A DNA stretch of 64,000 nucleotides. It comes from CAXBGS01 sp963975425 (GTDB taxonomy: Bacteria > Planctomycetota > Planctomycetia > Pirellulales > Pirellulaceae). The notes under the pieces were generated by a model. That model searched no databases. It saw only the letters and a program-made list of their open reading frames with translations, and was not told where the DNA came from. Location of the stretch: the NCBI GenBank assembly GCA_963975425.1, contig CAXBGS010000006.1, positions 1-64,000 on the forward strand, read 5' to 3'. Below are positions 63,849 through 64,000 of the stretch, piece by piece. Numbering within the stretch: the stretch's first letter is position 1; the number at the start of each line of letters is the position of its first letter. The position numbers and the translations under genes were made by a program.

Positions 63849-64000
63849 GTGGCGGCGTCATCGTTCAGCAAGGATTCAGAGTCAAGCAAGGAAGATTCAC
63901 CGCGCAGTCGTTGGCTGGTCGTTGGCGGTGGAGTGATGGGGCTCAAGATCGCCAGAGACTTGGTCGCACGCGGCCAGTCCGTCACCATTGCCGAAGCGGC
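63849..64000 (+). CDS. NAD(P)/FAD-dependent oxidoreductase, N-terminal fragment (cut by window edge)
   Basis: A frame from GTG 63849, two bases after the GT2 stop, runs to the right edge. About 50 residues are visible: a Ser-rich start, then SRWLVVGGGVMGLKIARDL and SVTIAEA, the dinucleotide-binding beta-alpha-beta unit of amine oxidase or phytoene-desaturase-type flavoproteins. Tight spacing suggests co-transcription with the GT2 gene. The rest is outside the window. Confidence 0.7.
   Translation, partial: MAASSFSKDSESSKEDSPRSRWLVVGGGVMGLKIARDLVARGQSVTIAEA

Overview
This window looks like a piece of a marine-type planctomycete chromosome, most likely Pirellulaceae (Rhodopirellula and relatives). 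The evidence is a giant secreted protein carrying the planctomycete-style N-terminal motif LEQRQLLA, a DUF1592/DUF1552 cytochrome-type gene pair, a sulfatase, a DUF5060 glycosidase-like protein, fused redoxin/heme/copper proteins, a high share of GTG and TTG starts, and loosely packed genes. No rRNA, tRNA, CRISPR array, insertion sequence or phage gene was seen.

Bases 1-17842 (minus strand) are one open reading frame that runs off the left edge: at least 5,947 residues of right-handed beta-helix repeats, then PKD-like repeats, then cohesin- and dockerin-like modules. It contains a perfect 677-bp in-frame direct repeat and an older duplication of about 1.6 kb. About 1.4 kb without a convincing gene lies upstream of it. 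Next on the minus strand are an AsmA-like envelope protein (19212-22994) and a translationally coupled set: DUF1592 heme protein, DUF1552 protein and ankyrin protein (23320-28624).

From 29013 to 42005 the theme is small-molecule and sugar-acid catabolism. There is an enolase-superfamily dehydratase/epimerase, a cation/Ca2+ exchanger-like membrane protein and a large DUF5060 protein. These are followed by a tight seven-gene minus-strand operon: MFS transporter, Gfo/Idh oxidoreductase, cyclase-family hydrolase, four-carbon acid sugar kinase, class II aldolase-like decarboxylase, ABM-domain protein and isopropylmalate-dehydrogenase-like enzyme. A divergent LysR regulator faces the operon across a nested inverted repeat. 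Together these encode a plausible tetronate (threonate/erythronate-type) pathway to dihydroxyacetone phosphate, with a gene set different from the characterised versions. This is my best candidate for an undescribed system.

From 42107 to 53193 come a sulfatase with an atypical active-site motif, a nucleotidyltransferase-HD protein, an MnmE-like GTPase without the C-terminal Cys motif, and an overlapping metallopeptidase plus ATP-grasp pair. They are followed by two overlapping secreted amidohydrolase-family genes in which two of three domains have lost the HxH metal motif.

From 53257 to 64000 there is a UspA-like/DUF389 membrane protein coupled to a redoxin-heme-copper-EF-hand protein, then a plus-strand run: fructosamine kinase-like, hisF, purH, trpC, a GT87-type membrane glycosyltransferase, a GT2 glycosyltransferase and the start of a Rossmann-fold oxidoreductase cut by the right edge. 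HisF releases AICAR and PurH consumes it, so these neighbours are metabolically linked.
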